From Opitutaceae bacterium (GTDB lineage Bacteria > Verrucomicrobiota > Verrucomicrobiia > Opitutales > Opitutaceae), in contig JANQKI010000266.1 of assembly GCA_028281165.1 (NCBI GenBank), positions 1-64,000 on the forward strand: DNA of 64,000 bases. The letters run 5' to 3'. The notes under the pieces were generated by a model. It searched no databases, was not told the origin of the DNA, and saw nothing but the letters and a program-made list of their open reading frames with translations. Of this stretch, positions 25,659 to 34,795 are shown piece by piece. The number at the start of each line of letters is the position of its first letter. Within the stretch, counting starts at the first letter, position 1. Made by a program: the position numbers and the translations under genes.

Positions 25659-26732
25659 ATGAGGAGCTACAGGTTTAAGGCTGCACTTCATTTTGTCGCC
25701 TTATTTGCCACACTTGAAATTACTGCTACGGCTCAAGTCGTAGAGTGGAGCGGGAATTACAGTGAACAAAGATTCTATGACAACGAACTGAAAAATAAAT
25801 CAAAGACGGGAACCTTCTCATTGAGCGCGTCAAATCTGAAATATGGTATTCGGCTATTTGAAAATGGTGACCGCCAGGATCGAGGTTTCATTGTAGTGTC
25901 AGATCCAGAGTCGATATACTCTTCCGTGACTTATGAAACCCATGAGACGGGGCAAAAGTTCGCGCTCGGCTCAATTCGGCCCGGCAGATTTATCAACATA
26001 AGGGGTTGGCACAAGGTGCAGCTAATCTCCCTGGCTTATTTACTGGTTACAGATTTGTCCTCTGTAACAAAGGCTGGCGAACTGCAAAGCACATACATAC
26101 CTGAGCTATTTACATGGCGGGCGGACTTCGAGAAATGGCAACTTCGATCTGAGCTTTTAAAAACACCAGATGGCGCTTTCGATAAGCTGAATCTCTGGGG
26201 TATCAGACCAGAGAAAACCGTAACGAAATTAGAAAATAGCAAGGATTGCTTCTTGTTAGGAACTCTTACCGTTGAACTTTCGAGACGTGGAATGCCCGAG
26301 CAAATTACGGCAAAAGTATATACCAAAAGGCCTGAAGTTTCAGGTAAGATGAGGTCTCAATTGAACCGGTTATACGTCTTTAACGGAGAGATAAGAGACG
26401 CGGATTCAACGGAGGCTTTTAAAGCAATAGCCTATGACAGAAATCTGAGAGTTAGAGTCAAGAACTTCATGCCAAAGGGAGAAGCTCCGGATCATTCCTT
26501 AGGTTTTACATTAGAGCCAACGGATCCAATACCCTTTCTTACAGAGCATCCTGAAAAAATAGCGGAAACTATAAAACTTCACGAGGAGCGAAGGGCTCTG
26601 GCGAATTCGATTTCCAAGAGGAAGCGAATGGTAATGCTATCAATTCTTGTACTTCCCATCGCATTTGCTGCCACTATATGGTATCGAAACAAGCATAATA
26701 CAAATAACGTGAATAGTACTAATGAAAACTAA
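25659..26732 (+). CDS. Secreted single-TM protein of unknown function
   Basis: 357 residues from the ATG at 25659, where a signal peptide begins (YRFKAALHFVALFATLEITA, cleavage near TAQV). An upstream start would add 37 residues without hydrophobic character. The body is beta-rich and has no family I recognise. A C-terminal TM helix (about 325-345, MLSILVLPIAFAATIWY) leaves a short Asn-rich tail inside. It therefore sits mostly in the periplasm, anchored at the C-terminus. The stop overlaps the next start by 11 bases, so it is coupled to the 8-cysteine protein. Confidence 0.75.
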   Translation: MRSYRFKAALHFVALFATLEITATAQVVEWSGNYSEQRFYDNELKNKSKTGTFSLSASNLKYGIRLFENGDRQDRGFIVVSDPESIYSSVTYETHETGQKFALGSIRPGRFINIRGWHKVQLISLAYLLVTDLSSVTKAGELQSTYIPELFTWRADFEKWQLRSELLKTPDGAFDKLNLWGIRPEKTVTKLENSKDCFLLGTLTVELSRRGMPEQITAKVYTKRPEVSGKMRSQLNRLYVFNGEIRDADSTEAFKAIAYDRNLRVRVKNFMPKGEAPDHSLGFTLEPTDPIPFLTEHPEKIAETIKLHEERRALANSISKRKRMVMLSILVLPIAFAATIWYRNKHNTNNVNSTNEN

Positions 26733-27048
26733 AAAGAAGAATATAAAGCTGATTGCCTCGGCAATCATCATTTCCTTCTTGCCAGTCAGTGTCACATACG
26801 CCTGGGAAGCTTGGGGAGTGATAGACTACTGGGTAGGAGATCCTTGGGTCTCATACGCCTATTGCGGAGGGTATGGAGAGTGCGACGGATGGTGCGTCTT
26901 GAATGTAGAAGTCACGGAAGTCTGCGATTGGACTTGGGATTGGGATTGTGAGGGCCTAGGGACCTACATAGAAAGTGATACTAGTGATTGCGAAAGGGTA
27001 AGCGAAACCAGGTGTGAATGCAATAACGAAATAACATTGCCATTTTGA
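26722..27048 (+). CDS. Small exported protein with eight cysteines
   Basis: 108 residues. A signal peptide (KLIASAIIISFLPVSVTYA) is followed by about 80 residues rich in Trp, Tyr, Asp and Cys. All eight cysteines lie in the mature part: AYCGG, GECDG, WCVLN, EVCDW, DCEGL, SDCER, RCEC and CNN. An even number of Cys in a small secreted domain suggests four disulfides. No family is recognised. It overlaps the upstream membrane-anchored gene and is followed by a hairpin and then the MauE-like gene. A role as substrate of a MauE/TlpA oxidation route is inference. Confidence 0.78.
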   Translation: MKTKKKNIKLIASAIIISFLPVSVTYAWEAWGVIDYWVGDPWVSYAYCGGYGECDGWCVLNVEVTEVCDWTWDWDCEGLGTYIESDTSDCERVSETRCECNNEITLPF

Positions 27049-27097
27049 CAATATCTGGATGTATTTTACGGTATCCTTGGGCAAGTAGCCCATTAAT

Positions 27098-27127
27098 AAT
27101 GGAGCACTAATCCCTTAGTGCTCCATT
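27098..27127 (+). terminator. Hairpin between the 8-cysteine gene and the MauE-like gene
   Basis: A perfect 13-bp stem (AATGGAGCACTAA / TTAGTGCTCCATT) with a four-base TCCC loop lies 50 bases after the stop of the 8-cysteine gene. There is no U-tract after it, so it could be a partial terminator or an mRNA-stabilising hairpin that uncouples the small protein from the downstream genes. Confidence 0.6.
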
Positions 27128-27274
27128 GCCATGCCGATTAGCATCCACAAGCAGAAAACGACGTCCATCTCTGTTGGACGATTTATAAGACTTATCCACC
27201 AGGTAGATATTCAATGCTATGGATTCCCATTCAAAAATGGGATATATATTTGGAAAGTTCGCTATTCCTAAATT

Positions 27275-27754
27275 ATGAGTTTACAGAGAATTTTTATATT
27301 GTCTGCCAGTCTTGTACTGATGTTAACTGCTTTGGCAAAATTAATCACGGCTTGGAGTGGAGACGAGAAATTAATGACCTCGGTCGATCCCGTGTTTGGA
27401 ATGTCGTTCAAGTTCATCTTCCTAGCGGTTGGAGGTATCGAAATAGCCGTAGCGGTGTTTTGCGTATTCGGAAAAAAGATGCTATTCGAACAAGCAACAG
27501 TGCTTTGTTGGCTAGCTCTGAGCATGGTGCTTTATCGTGTTGGGCTGTACGTAACTGGATACAATAAGCCGTGTGGTTGTATCGGAGACGTAACAGAAGC
27601 ATTAGGCATCAGTGAGGCGATCGCTGATAAGGGCCTGAAATTTATTCTCGCGTATCTAGTAATCGGGAGCAGCTATTTGCTAATTGCCAACTGGAATAGG
27701 AAGAATCAGTCAAATCGCAATATCGATAGTAGAATTCAAGAATCCATCGGCTAG
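27275..27754 (+). CDS. MauE/DoxX-like membrane protein with a CGC motif
   Basis: 159 residues with four hydrophobic segments (about 6-27, 46-67, 73-93 and 125-147). The loop after the third helix carries YNKPCGCIGDVTEALGISEA, a vicinal CxC pair typical of MauE-like proteins in this kind of bacterium. MauE supports disulfide formation in methylamine dehydrogenase maturation, partnered with the thioredoxin-like MauD. No mau substrate genes are here; the nearest exported Cys-rich protein lies immediately upstream. The start has only weak ribosome-binding features. Confidence 0.75.
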   Translation: MSLQRIFILSASLVLMLTALAKLITAWSGDEKLMTSVDPVFGMSFKFIFLAVGGIEIAVAVFCVFGKKMLFEQATVLCWLALSMVLYRVGLYVTGYNKPCGCIGDVTEALGISEAIADKGLKFILAYLVIGSSYLLIANWNRKNQSNRNIDSRIQESIG

Positions 27755-27814
27755 TGCACACAAATTGCTGCATTTATTCATCGACTAATCAGGAAAGAAA
27801 TTATAGATCAGTCT

Positions 27815-29224
27815 TTGTATATTTTTAAAGATAAGCGAGAATGGCTTACGAAAATTGCTAAGCTTTCGATACCTAATATTTTACTAGCGGTTTGTTTTTT
27901 CGGCACGACTAGACCTGTACTGCACTCTGAGTCGTTTATAGGTTCTGCATTATTCGAGTCTTCGCTTTTCATAAGGTCCTCCCAGGATCTCTTATTTTTG
28001 TTCGCATTCCTGTGTTATCTGTCCTGCCTTTTCATTCAAATCACTCTTTTCCACTTAACTAAGTTTGGCTGGTACAGAGAACTGGGACTTTTTATTTTCA
28101 TTTGTAGCGGAGCTATATCGTACCTGACAGATTATAAGCAAGCATCGACTTCGCTATACGCATTATCAGTAATAGCAGCGATTGTAATCGCCAAGTGTAT
28201 TGGACTATGGATCGCAAATAGCATAAGTTCACTAAGGTCCTTATTATATGGAATCCTAATTATGCTTGCTTTATCTTCTCTTTGGAGCGGCGAAGCATCT
28301 GCCATTTTCAAATATCGCGAAACGGCTCGTTTTAATGGACTTTGGCCTACACCTAATATTTTTGGCATGATGATGTCAGGTGGATTAACCATTGGTGTAG
28401 GCCTACTGTTAACCGGAATTAAAGAGTTTCCTCTTATCAATAAGAAGGCGAAACTTACAGATAGATGTTGTCTAAAGCATTTTAGATTTTACTTTTTAAT
28501 TATCGCACTAACACTATTGAGCAGAGGTCTGTTGATAAGCTACAGTAGAGGAGCATGGATTACATCCGCATTAGCTATTGGTCTACTTTTATCGAAGGTG
28601 GATTGGGAAAATTTCGATTGGGCTCAAAAAGTTTATAGTTTGGCGATTAGGCATATTACAGTAATCTGGATTTCACTATTTTCAATATTTACGATTTCGT
28701 ATTGGCTTTTTAGATATACTGATAAAGGTCTGGTTCGAAGAGTTTTTTCTATCTTTAATAGTCGAGACCAATCATGGACAAACCGGATTGACGCCTGGGA
28801 AGGAGCGACCCGAATGTTATTAGATCGACCTGTTTGGGGATATGGCTGGAACAATGTACGCGAAGCATACAGTTCTTATTATCGTCCTACCTGGCTCATA
28901 GACGGCGGAGCAATTGTCACCAACGATCTTGCTTACTTTGGCGCAACATTAGGCGGACCTGCTATACTAGGCTATATTATTTACATTTTTTATTCTACTC
29001 GAACTAGTCAGACTTTATTATGCAGATTTTCTTCTGAAACGTACCTCAATACTGAAAAAACAAATTGCTCAAATAGAGAAAGCTGGCTGCGAACGGTATC
29101 GAAGATTGGTGGGGCAAGTTTGTTCTTCGGATCAATCTTCAATGGAGTAATATCAACATTCAACTTGGGCTTGTTTCTCTTCTTGCTTTTGGAATTAGGA
29201 ATGACTCAGAAAAAGAAACTTTGA
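27815..29224 (+). CDS. O-antigen ligase/polymerase-like membrane protein
   Basis: 469 residues with about 11 hydrophobic segments. A periplasmic loop has the O-antigen ligase (Wzy_C) signature: TNRIDAWEGATRMLLDRPVW followed by GYGWNNVREAY. LISYSRGAWITSALAIGLLL is another family block. Such proteins join or polymerise lipid-linked glycans outside the cell. The only in-frame start near a purine-rich region is a TTG at 27815, so the exact start is uncertain. It overlaps the next gene as TTGA. It could instead be a protein glycosylase of the PglL type; sequence does not decide. Confidence 0.78.
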   Translation: MYIFKDKREWLTKIAKLSIPNILLAVCFFGTTRPVLHSESFIGSALFESSLFIRSSQDLLFLFAFLCYLSCLFIQITLFHLTKFGWYRELGLFIFICSGAISYLTDYKQASTSLYALSVIAAIVIAKCIGLWIANSISSLRSLLYGILIMLALSSLWSGEASAIFKYRETARFNGLWPTPNIFGMMMSGGLTIGVGLLLTGIKEFPLINKKAKLTDRCCLKHFRFYFLIIALTLLSRGLLISYSRGAWITSALAIGLLLSKVDWENFDWAQKVYSLAIRHITVIWISLFSIFTISYWLFRYTDKGLVRRVFSIFNSRDQSWTNRIDAWEGATRMLLDRPVWGYGWNNVREAYSSYYRPTWLIDGGAIVTNDLAYFGATLGGPAILGYIIYIFYSTRTSQTLLCRFSSETYLNTEKTNCSNRESWLRTVSKIGGASLFFGSIFNGVISTFNLGLFLFLLLELGMTQKKKL

Positions 29225-30711
29225 GCGAACTAGAAACGCAGGCGAACAGTACAAGGCATTTTGTAAATTTGTCTTTGCTTGGAATTTTAATTACGACATG
29301 GAGTTTGTGGTCATATTCTCGCAGCGAAGTAAAAATAATGCCTCTTAATCTGAATGGATTACGAGATCTAGAAGTGTCGCTCGTGGCCAGGAAGCATCTG
29401 GATTTTTCTCCTCCCGTAATCCTCTTTGTAGATTCCAATGGAATTCCCTCTCGAGCATCAAACCCGATGCGCAGTTTTTCTGAATTCGGCTTTGCGACAG
29501 TAAATATGCATGTTCGTTTTGAACAAAAGGAACGCATTGAGGAATGGCTCAACGAATTACATATTGCACTCAGCGAATATGCTTGGATCGATCTTAAAAA
29601 ATCAGTGTGGATAATTCCGCCAACACTTCTCGATAATGTTTTTAAAGCTTTAAAGAAGAGCGCTATTCAAGACCCAAAATTGCTGATAGTAATGAAATCT
29701 AGCAAATCATCTATTTCTCCTGATAATTTTACACTGGGCGCGAACAGATTTTATGGTTCAACTGAGCTACTATTTGTAGGCAACGAGAAAGAAGCGTCTG
29801 AAGCTGCAACAGTTCTTGGCGAGGTCTTTGATGAGGTGAATCTATTGAATGTGGAGGGGTTTTCAAACAGCGTATTAGAACAAAGTACATTATTTAGAGG
29901 TATCGCAGAGTATGCCGCCAATAAGTTAGAAACAACCGGATTTTACTCCTTAAATATGATTTCATCAAATTGGCATTTTTGGCTGCCTTTCTCTGCTCTG
30001 GCAGGAATATTGATTTTTCTTCGATCTAGCATTTTTATAAAAAGAAATGAATCGAGCAATATTCGAACGATTAGCTTTATAGCTATTTTCTTAGTTCTAG
30101 CTTTGGGAAATATTTGGTTATTTTGCGCCCCTAGTTCTAAATGGACGAGATCACTAGCTGCCCGCTATTTTATAAATCCATCCCAAGTTGACGCATTTAC
30201 ACTGTTGGCGACAGAAGCCCAACAAAATCAGGCTTCAGTTAAAGAGATCGTAGAGACACTTGAGCTTGCCTATGGGAACCGTACTAGGTTTTATACTTCA
30301 CTGAATGAAGATGATTTCAAAAACTATATGCTATCATCGAAAATTGGAGATAAGGTTTATCCGAACTGGTGGTATTCTACATTATGGAAAAGGTGCCACT
30401 CTTATATCCAAAGAGAAAATAATTCCCTTATCGCTGCTAAAATACTGGTTAATTTTTTGAGAGAAAGACTAACGATAACGCAATACGCAGACGAACTGGG
30501 AGATAGAATGTCGGTGTGGTATTCCGGTAAAATTCGTAAAAGCGATTTTAATATTCTGTATATTGCGACTCTCCGATCGATTGGTATTGCTGCTCGAATC
30601 AGAGAATCAGGATATCCCGAACTCCTACATAAAGGGGATTGGATTAAAGCGCCTGATCCTCTCTTTCCCGAAATTGAAGACAGAATAATACCGCTAGTAT
30701 CTAGGATTTAG
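29221..30711 (+). CDS. Membrane protein with a degenerate transglutaminase-like tail
   Basis: 496 residues. There is an N-terminal TM (about 13-30), a periplasmic domain (about 60-235) with a weak hydrolase-like look, and two TM helices (about 250-270 and 283-305). A C-terminal domain ends KSDFNILYIATLRSIGIAAR, resembling the transglutaminase core (CxxFxxLxxALLRxxGIPAR) with Ser where Cys is expected. The start is TTG at 29221, overlapping the previous stop (TTGA). It probably works with the O-antigen-ligase-like protein at the cell surface. The family call is tentative and the substrate unknown. Confidence 0.65.
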   Translation: MSELETQANSTRHFVNLSLLGILITTWSLWSYSRSEVKIMPLNLNGLRDLEVSLVARKHLDFSPPVILFVDSNGIPSRASNPMRSFSEFGFATVNMHVRFEQKERIEEWLNELHIALSEYAWIDLKKSVWIIPPTLLDNVFKALKKSAIQDPKLLIVMKSSKSSISPDNFTLGANRFYGSTELLFVGNEKEASEAATVLGEVFDEVNLLNVEGFSNSVLEQSTLFRGIAEYAANKLETTGFYSLNMISSNWHFWLPFSALAGILIFLRSSIFIKRNESSNIRTISFIAIFLVLALGNIWLFCAPSSKWTRSLAARYFINPSQVDAFTLLATEAQQNQASVKEIVETLELAYGNRTRFYTSLNEDDFKNYMLSSKIGDKVYPNWWYSTLWKRCHSYIQRENNSLIAAKILVNFLRERLTITQYADELGDRMSVWYSGKIRKSDFNILYIATLRSIGIAARIRESGYPELLHKGDWIKAPDPLFPEIEDRIIPLVSRI

Positions 30712-30954
30712 ACTTATCGATTTGAGGTCTGAATCTAATAAATATGCCATAATTAAAGCCGATAGAATTTCTCATTGTTTATATTTCAAAAACCGCACTC
30801 GTACAACATTCTTTTCTAATTCTCATTTTCCGAGCGGGAACTTAGCGATATATTTAATTAGAATCGAATATTCTTCAATGTCCAATATCGCAGTACCCAT
30901 CGATTATTTCCCGTAACTAAAATGAATATTTTGAGATCAAAAAAACTTGCTCTG

Positions 30955-33900
30955 TCAGCGTTTAGTCAACGTCTCCAAATCAAGCTCCCAAGATCTGTTA
31001 AACAAACCACGGATGGAAGTTATTTCTCGACCGTTCCTTGCCTTGGATACCACATAATCAAATTTATCAAATCTCATGGGTGTAAACAAATAAGAATTCG
31101 GCGAGTTTCCCAACTCAAGAAAGATATAGCCGTCATCATAAAGCGGCGACGGGTACAGCACTTGCAGTAAAGCATCTCCTGATCCATCAAGCTCCTCCCG
31201 AAATACGCTAAGGCCTGCCAAATTATCAATCAATGAGACAATCTTATCCATAGACTTTGACAATTTCGGTTTGCCCACAAACCATAGACTACTATTTTCA
31301 ACATCAACAGGCTCAAGTTCTGAATCCGCTTTAACAATAAACCTTGCCCCATTAATTTGGCCGACTTCAAGACCGGACAAAGCTTCCTTTATCATAAAGG
31401 CACGGTTCTTATAGATGGGAATAAGCAATGGATCAAGCGTTCCGTATACGATCACGAAATTTCCATTCGCAAAGTCGTCCATTGGACCTGGACGATTCCT
31501 CGTCTTAACGAGCCGATTTTCAATTTCCGAATTGGATTTAATCCATCTGTCTGTCGAGCCTCGTTCAAATGACATCCATCCATTATTATCAGAGTCAGAA
31601 TCAGATTCTTGCAAAATCGTTCCATCGATCAGGACGTTCCGGATGTTTTCCATCTTTTCACCCAAAATAGACAATCCTCTTAGGTTTTCGGTTACGACGG
31701 TCAATTGGCTATTGTCTTGACTAACTGAAATCCCCATTGCCTTTAACTGGTCAATCGGGTCATCGAGCCTAAATCCATACGCTTCGTTATATCTAAGGTC
31801 ACCACTTCGATATGTAAAACTGCTATCCTTAGAACTATCAATGCTTCCGCCAGACCAAGGAAATGCCGGCAGTCCCATGTGACCGCCACCCGGTACTATA
31901 ATCATCTCAACTTGCTGGCCAATCGAAACCAATTCTTTCTCAATCTGCTTCATAAAGGCCAATGGACCAGGATCGGCTCCTCCGACTACCAACATCAAAG
32001 GGTGCTTTCTGGTATTCCAAATCAGGGCTTTATAATCATCCCTAGCATCGCGCAAGGCTTCCTCCCAAGGTGACAAACCACCATAAATACGCCAACCGGA
32101 AGTGAAATCGTTGAACATACTTCTTAAATAAAGCCTTGATGAAAGATCCGGATGCCTCATCGCAGACAACCAAGCCTGGCTAGCACCCGTTGAACCTCCA
32201 TAGAAAGTCGTATTTAAAAAATCGATGTCGAGATTTTCCGCGAGCCAATAGAGCGTTTTTCTCAATTCCTCTTCACCACGCTTTTTAAAGCTATTACCTC
32301 TACCAAAGAGCTTAATGGCGAGGTCATTTTTGAATGAATTTCGTTCCCATACCACAAATTCCCTCAGTTTTAAATATTCATTCAATGCTTTATCCAAAGA
32401 ATGCTTTTTCTGCTGCAAACCATGATAGAACAATGTCAAGGGATATCGGCGATCACGTTTAAAATTATCAGGAAAGATGATTCTCATTTGCCGCCACGAA
32501 CCATCTATATCGCTTTTCCAAGCTTGGAGTGGATGATTCTCAAAGCCATCCAACGCAATACCACTCGAAAAGAGTTCTTCTATGTATGTAATAGTATTAG
32601 AAATCAAGTTCTCCGTTAATTGGTTGTTGTTGTAGTGATGAAGCTGGTAAAAATGTTTGAATTTTTCGCTTTCTCTACGCACCTCAAATTCACAACTCTC
32701 GATACAAGCTTGCTCAACCATCGCTAAAAAGGACAAGAAATTCTTGTCATTTGATTTTCCATAGAAAGGGGCGAACGTTTGCCGTATTTCCTGCTTCGCC
32801 TTAGCGATCTCCAACTCTAAAGTTTTTGTTCGCTTCCAGGATTTTTCAATTTTATCATACAATGTCACGCTAACAGAAAGGGGCTGGTCACAATCGTAGC
32901 CATTTGGCACTCTAATATGATCGTAGTAGTAGTAGTATTTTCCTCCGACACTTTCTACTAATTCGCAACGCCTGTCTACAATATCTAAGCCGTCTATATT
33001 TATCACTATGTACGGATTATCCACTTCCAAAAAATTGACGGCATATCGAATCGAGATCCATGAGGAATCGGACAAAGAATCTTCGTAAATCTCCAAATCG
33101 CCTGGAAAATAAGCGAGGCGATCCGTCAAAACGCATAGCGGAAGCCTCCCCTGATTATATGAGAGCCAATCTACAGACGTTCCACTACCGTGCCTGACAA
33201 GCCCTAGAGAGCGCCCTTGAACATTATCGCGTAGTTTATACCCGAATCTAATAGTATCCCTGTAAGAAAAGCTTTTCATCTCGAATGCTTCTGGTGGAAT
33301 CATTCCCTCTACGACCCATCCGCCAACCTTCTCGATTGCTGCTAATTGGATACTACGAGGTTTGCTCTCATTTTTACTCATTCCATACACGCTTATAGAA
33401 TCAGTTCTTCCCTCGACCAAGCCAGCTACATTTACTCGTGCATGAAAGATGCCTTGAAGCATATCCTTTGATGTTCGAATCAACAATTCGTGCTTTCCAG
33501 GATCAAGATCGTTAGTTTCAAAAAAAATTGCGCCTTTTTTATCGAAAGGACTATAACAGTCGATTGTTCTCACAACGCTTCCATCCAAAACAACATCAAT
33601 AATCCCCGACAACCTTTGAAACTCACCAACCACCCTGACATTGTCTCCTTCAAACTCGTATCGTATCATAGGCTCATTTGGTGTACCGACAAATCTTGCT
33701 CCCTTACATACGGATAAATTTCGCTCAGTAACCCAGCCCTTTCCGACAAATTCGATTCGCGAGTCCGAATTATCTACTCTTACGATTCGACTATCAGGAA
33801 AACTGTGTTCAATAAAATCGATGTTGAGAATTTTCTCCGACTCGGGCGCTTTGGATACCATCGCAGTTCCATAAATTTCGATAGAATCGCCAGACAAACA

Positions 33901-34224
33901 TTCCCTGCTACTGGAAGAATGCGGATTTACCAGTGAACGGTCAAAAATATCGAAACAAAAATAGAGCCCCTCAGGTCTCCATCCAATCTTGTAGATTCCA
34001 CTATAATATTCCTCATAAAAGGAATTAGATCCTAATGCTTTGTAGTTTCGCTCTCTCCATTCCCCCAAATCTCCATCAATCTTGGGTTTAAACTCTAATC
34101 TCTCAATCAAATCTGGGCTAGAACACAATTGAATAGAGTTTTCGGCACTACTTGAAGCGCCAGAACTCAGAAAAAACGCAATCAATAAAAATCCAACTTC
34201 AGCGATATATGATTTTTTCCTCAT
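30955..34224 (-). CDS. Large secreted protein with a CBM9-like domain and an esterase-like domain
   Basis: 1,089 residues from the ATG at 34224, where a signal peptide starts (MRKKSYIAEVGFLLIAFFLS). An upstream start would be 12 residues longer with no signal logic. The N-terminal 180 residues (KIDGDLGEWRERNYKALG, GWRPEGLYFCFDIFD) match CBM9-like/DOMON sugar-binding domains. The centre (about 600-800) is an alpha/beta hydrolase: PLTLFYHGLQQ oxyanion region, nucleophile S in YGGSTGASQAW (near 680), acid in VVGGADPG, and His in VPGGGHMGLPAF. This suggests an extracellular esterase acting on a polysaccharide. It is the only minus-strand gene in the right half of the block. Confidence 0.82.
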   Translation of the reverse strand: MRKKSYIAEVGFLLIAFFLSSGASSSAENSIQLCSSPDLIERLEFKPKIDGDLGEWRERNYKALGSNSFYEEYYSGIYKIGWRPEGLYFCFDIFDRSLVNPHSSSSRECLSGDSIEIYGTAMVSKAPESEKILNIDFIEHSFPDSRIVRVDNSDSRIEFVGKGWVTERNLSVCKGARFVGTPNEPMIRYEFEGDNVRVVGEFQRLSGIIDVVLDGSVVRTIDCYSPFDKKGAIFFETNDLDPGKHELLIRTSKDMLQGIFHARVNVAGLVEGRTDSISVYGMSKNESKPRSIQLAAIEKVGGWVVEGMIPPEAFEMKSFSYRDTIRFGYKLRDNVQGRSLGLVRHGSGTSVDWLSYNQGRLPLCVLTDRLAYFPGDLEIYEDSLSDSSWISIRYAVNFLEVDNPYIVINIDGLDIVDRRCELVESVGGKYYYYYDHIRVPNGYDCDQPLSVSVTLYDKIEKSWKRTKTLELEIAKAKQEIRQTFAPFYGKSNDKNFLSFLAMVEQACIESCEFEVRRESEKFKHFYQLHHYNNNQLTENLISNTITYIEELFSSGIALDGFENHPLQAWKSDIDGSWRQMRIIFPDNFKRDRRYPLTLFYHGLQQKKHSLDKALNEYLKLREFVVWERNSFKNDLAIKLFGRGNSFKKRGEEELRKTLYWLAENLDIDFLNTTFYGGSTGASQAWLSAMRHPDLSSRLYLRSMFNDFTSGWRIYGGLSPWEEALRDARDDYKALIWNTRKHPLMLVVGGADPGPLAFMKQIEKELVSIGQQVEMIIVPGGGHMGLPAFPWSGGSIDSSKDSSFTYRSGDLRYNEAYGFRLDDPIDQLKAMGISVSQDNSQLTVVTENLRGLSILGEKMENIRNVLIDGTILQESDSDSDNNGWMSFERGSTDRWIKSNSEIENRLVKTRNRPGPMDDFANGNFVIVYGTLDPLLIPIYKNRAFMIKEALSGLEVGQINGARFIVKADSELEPVDVENSSLWFVGKPKLSKSMDKIVSLIDNLAGLSVFREELDGSGDALLQVLYPSPLYDDGYIFLELGNSPNSYLFTPMRFDKFDYVVSKARNGREITSIRGLFNRSWELDLETLTKR

Positions 34225-34795
34225 AATTTTATATAAAACACCCCAATAGTTGGAGATCAACGTTGACTAGACAGCTTCACACTTATTCGTACCCAATGAA
34301 CCCAAACCACCTTTTACATACTTTAATTTACACTAGTATTTTCAAGAGAAACAGTAATTGGTACAAGAGTATTCGACTCCAAAATACCAAGTTAAATAGA
34401 TTCAAAATGAGGATAAAGAGCAATTTTAACCTTCAGCCCTTGCCTCAAATCTAATTACTATTGTCCTTTGCTATTTCTATTTTTCGGACTTATAAGTCCG
34501 AAAAATAGAAATAGCAGCTCACCTTCCTAGGAATGATCTTTTTGCCAATTAGCGTTGAATCAAACATGCCATAAAGACCTACGCAGCTTCGATAGCGATT
34601 CTCTAGAAAAGGACCGTAAATTGATATATCACCTTGATATCCACACGACAAACGAAACACCACTAAGCCATGCCCTAAAGGTTTACACCAGTTTGGTAAA
34701 AAGACTCAAAATATTCTTATCGGATAAGCTATATGCCGGTACCTTGAAAAATTCCATGGAGACTTGTTGTCTAAATATAGTACAAAATAAAATCT
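34225..34795. other. Gene-free stretch at the right end of the accessory block
   Basis: About 570 AT-rich bases between the secreted esterase gene and gspF. Small plus-strand frames (34263-34454 and 34555-34821) have no start context or recognisable protein features, and the latter runs into gspF. The notable content is the perfect palindrome at 34469-34516. Promoters for the minus-strand esterase gene must lie near 34225-34300, but none is obvious. Confidence 0.5.
34469..34516. repeat. Perfect 48-bp palindrome
   Basis: The left half, TGCTATTTCTATTTTTCGG then ACTTA (34469-34492), is the exact reverse complement of 34493-34516, with no spacer. The centre is ACTTATAAGT, which also occurs at 25280 and 25328. 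A perfect palindrome this long would form a cruciform or a very stable RNA hairpin. It lies about 280 bases from the right boundary repeat of the AT-rich block. A strong bidirectional terminator is possible, but the neighbouring genes are both minus-strand and a terminal or resolution site of an element is equally possible. Confidence 0.9.
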
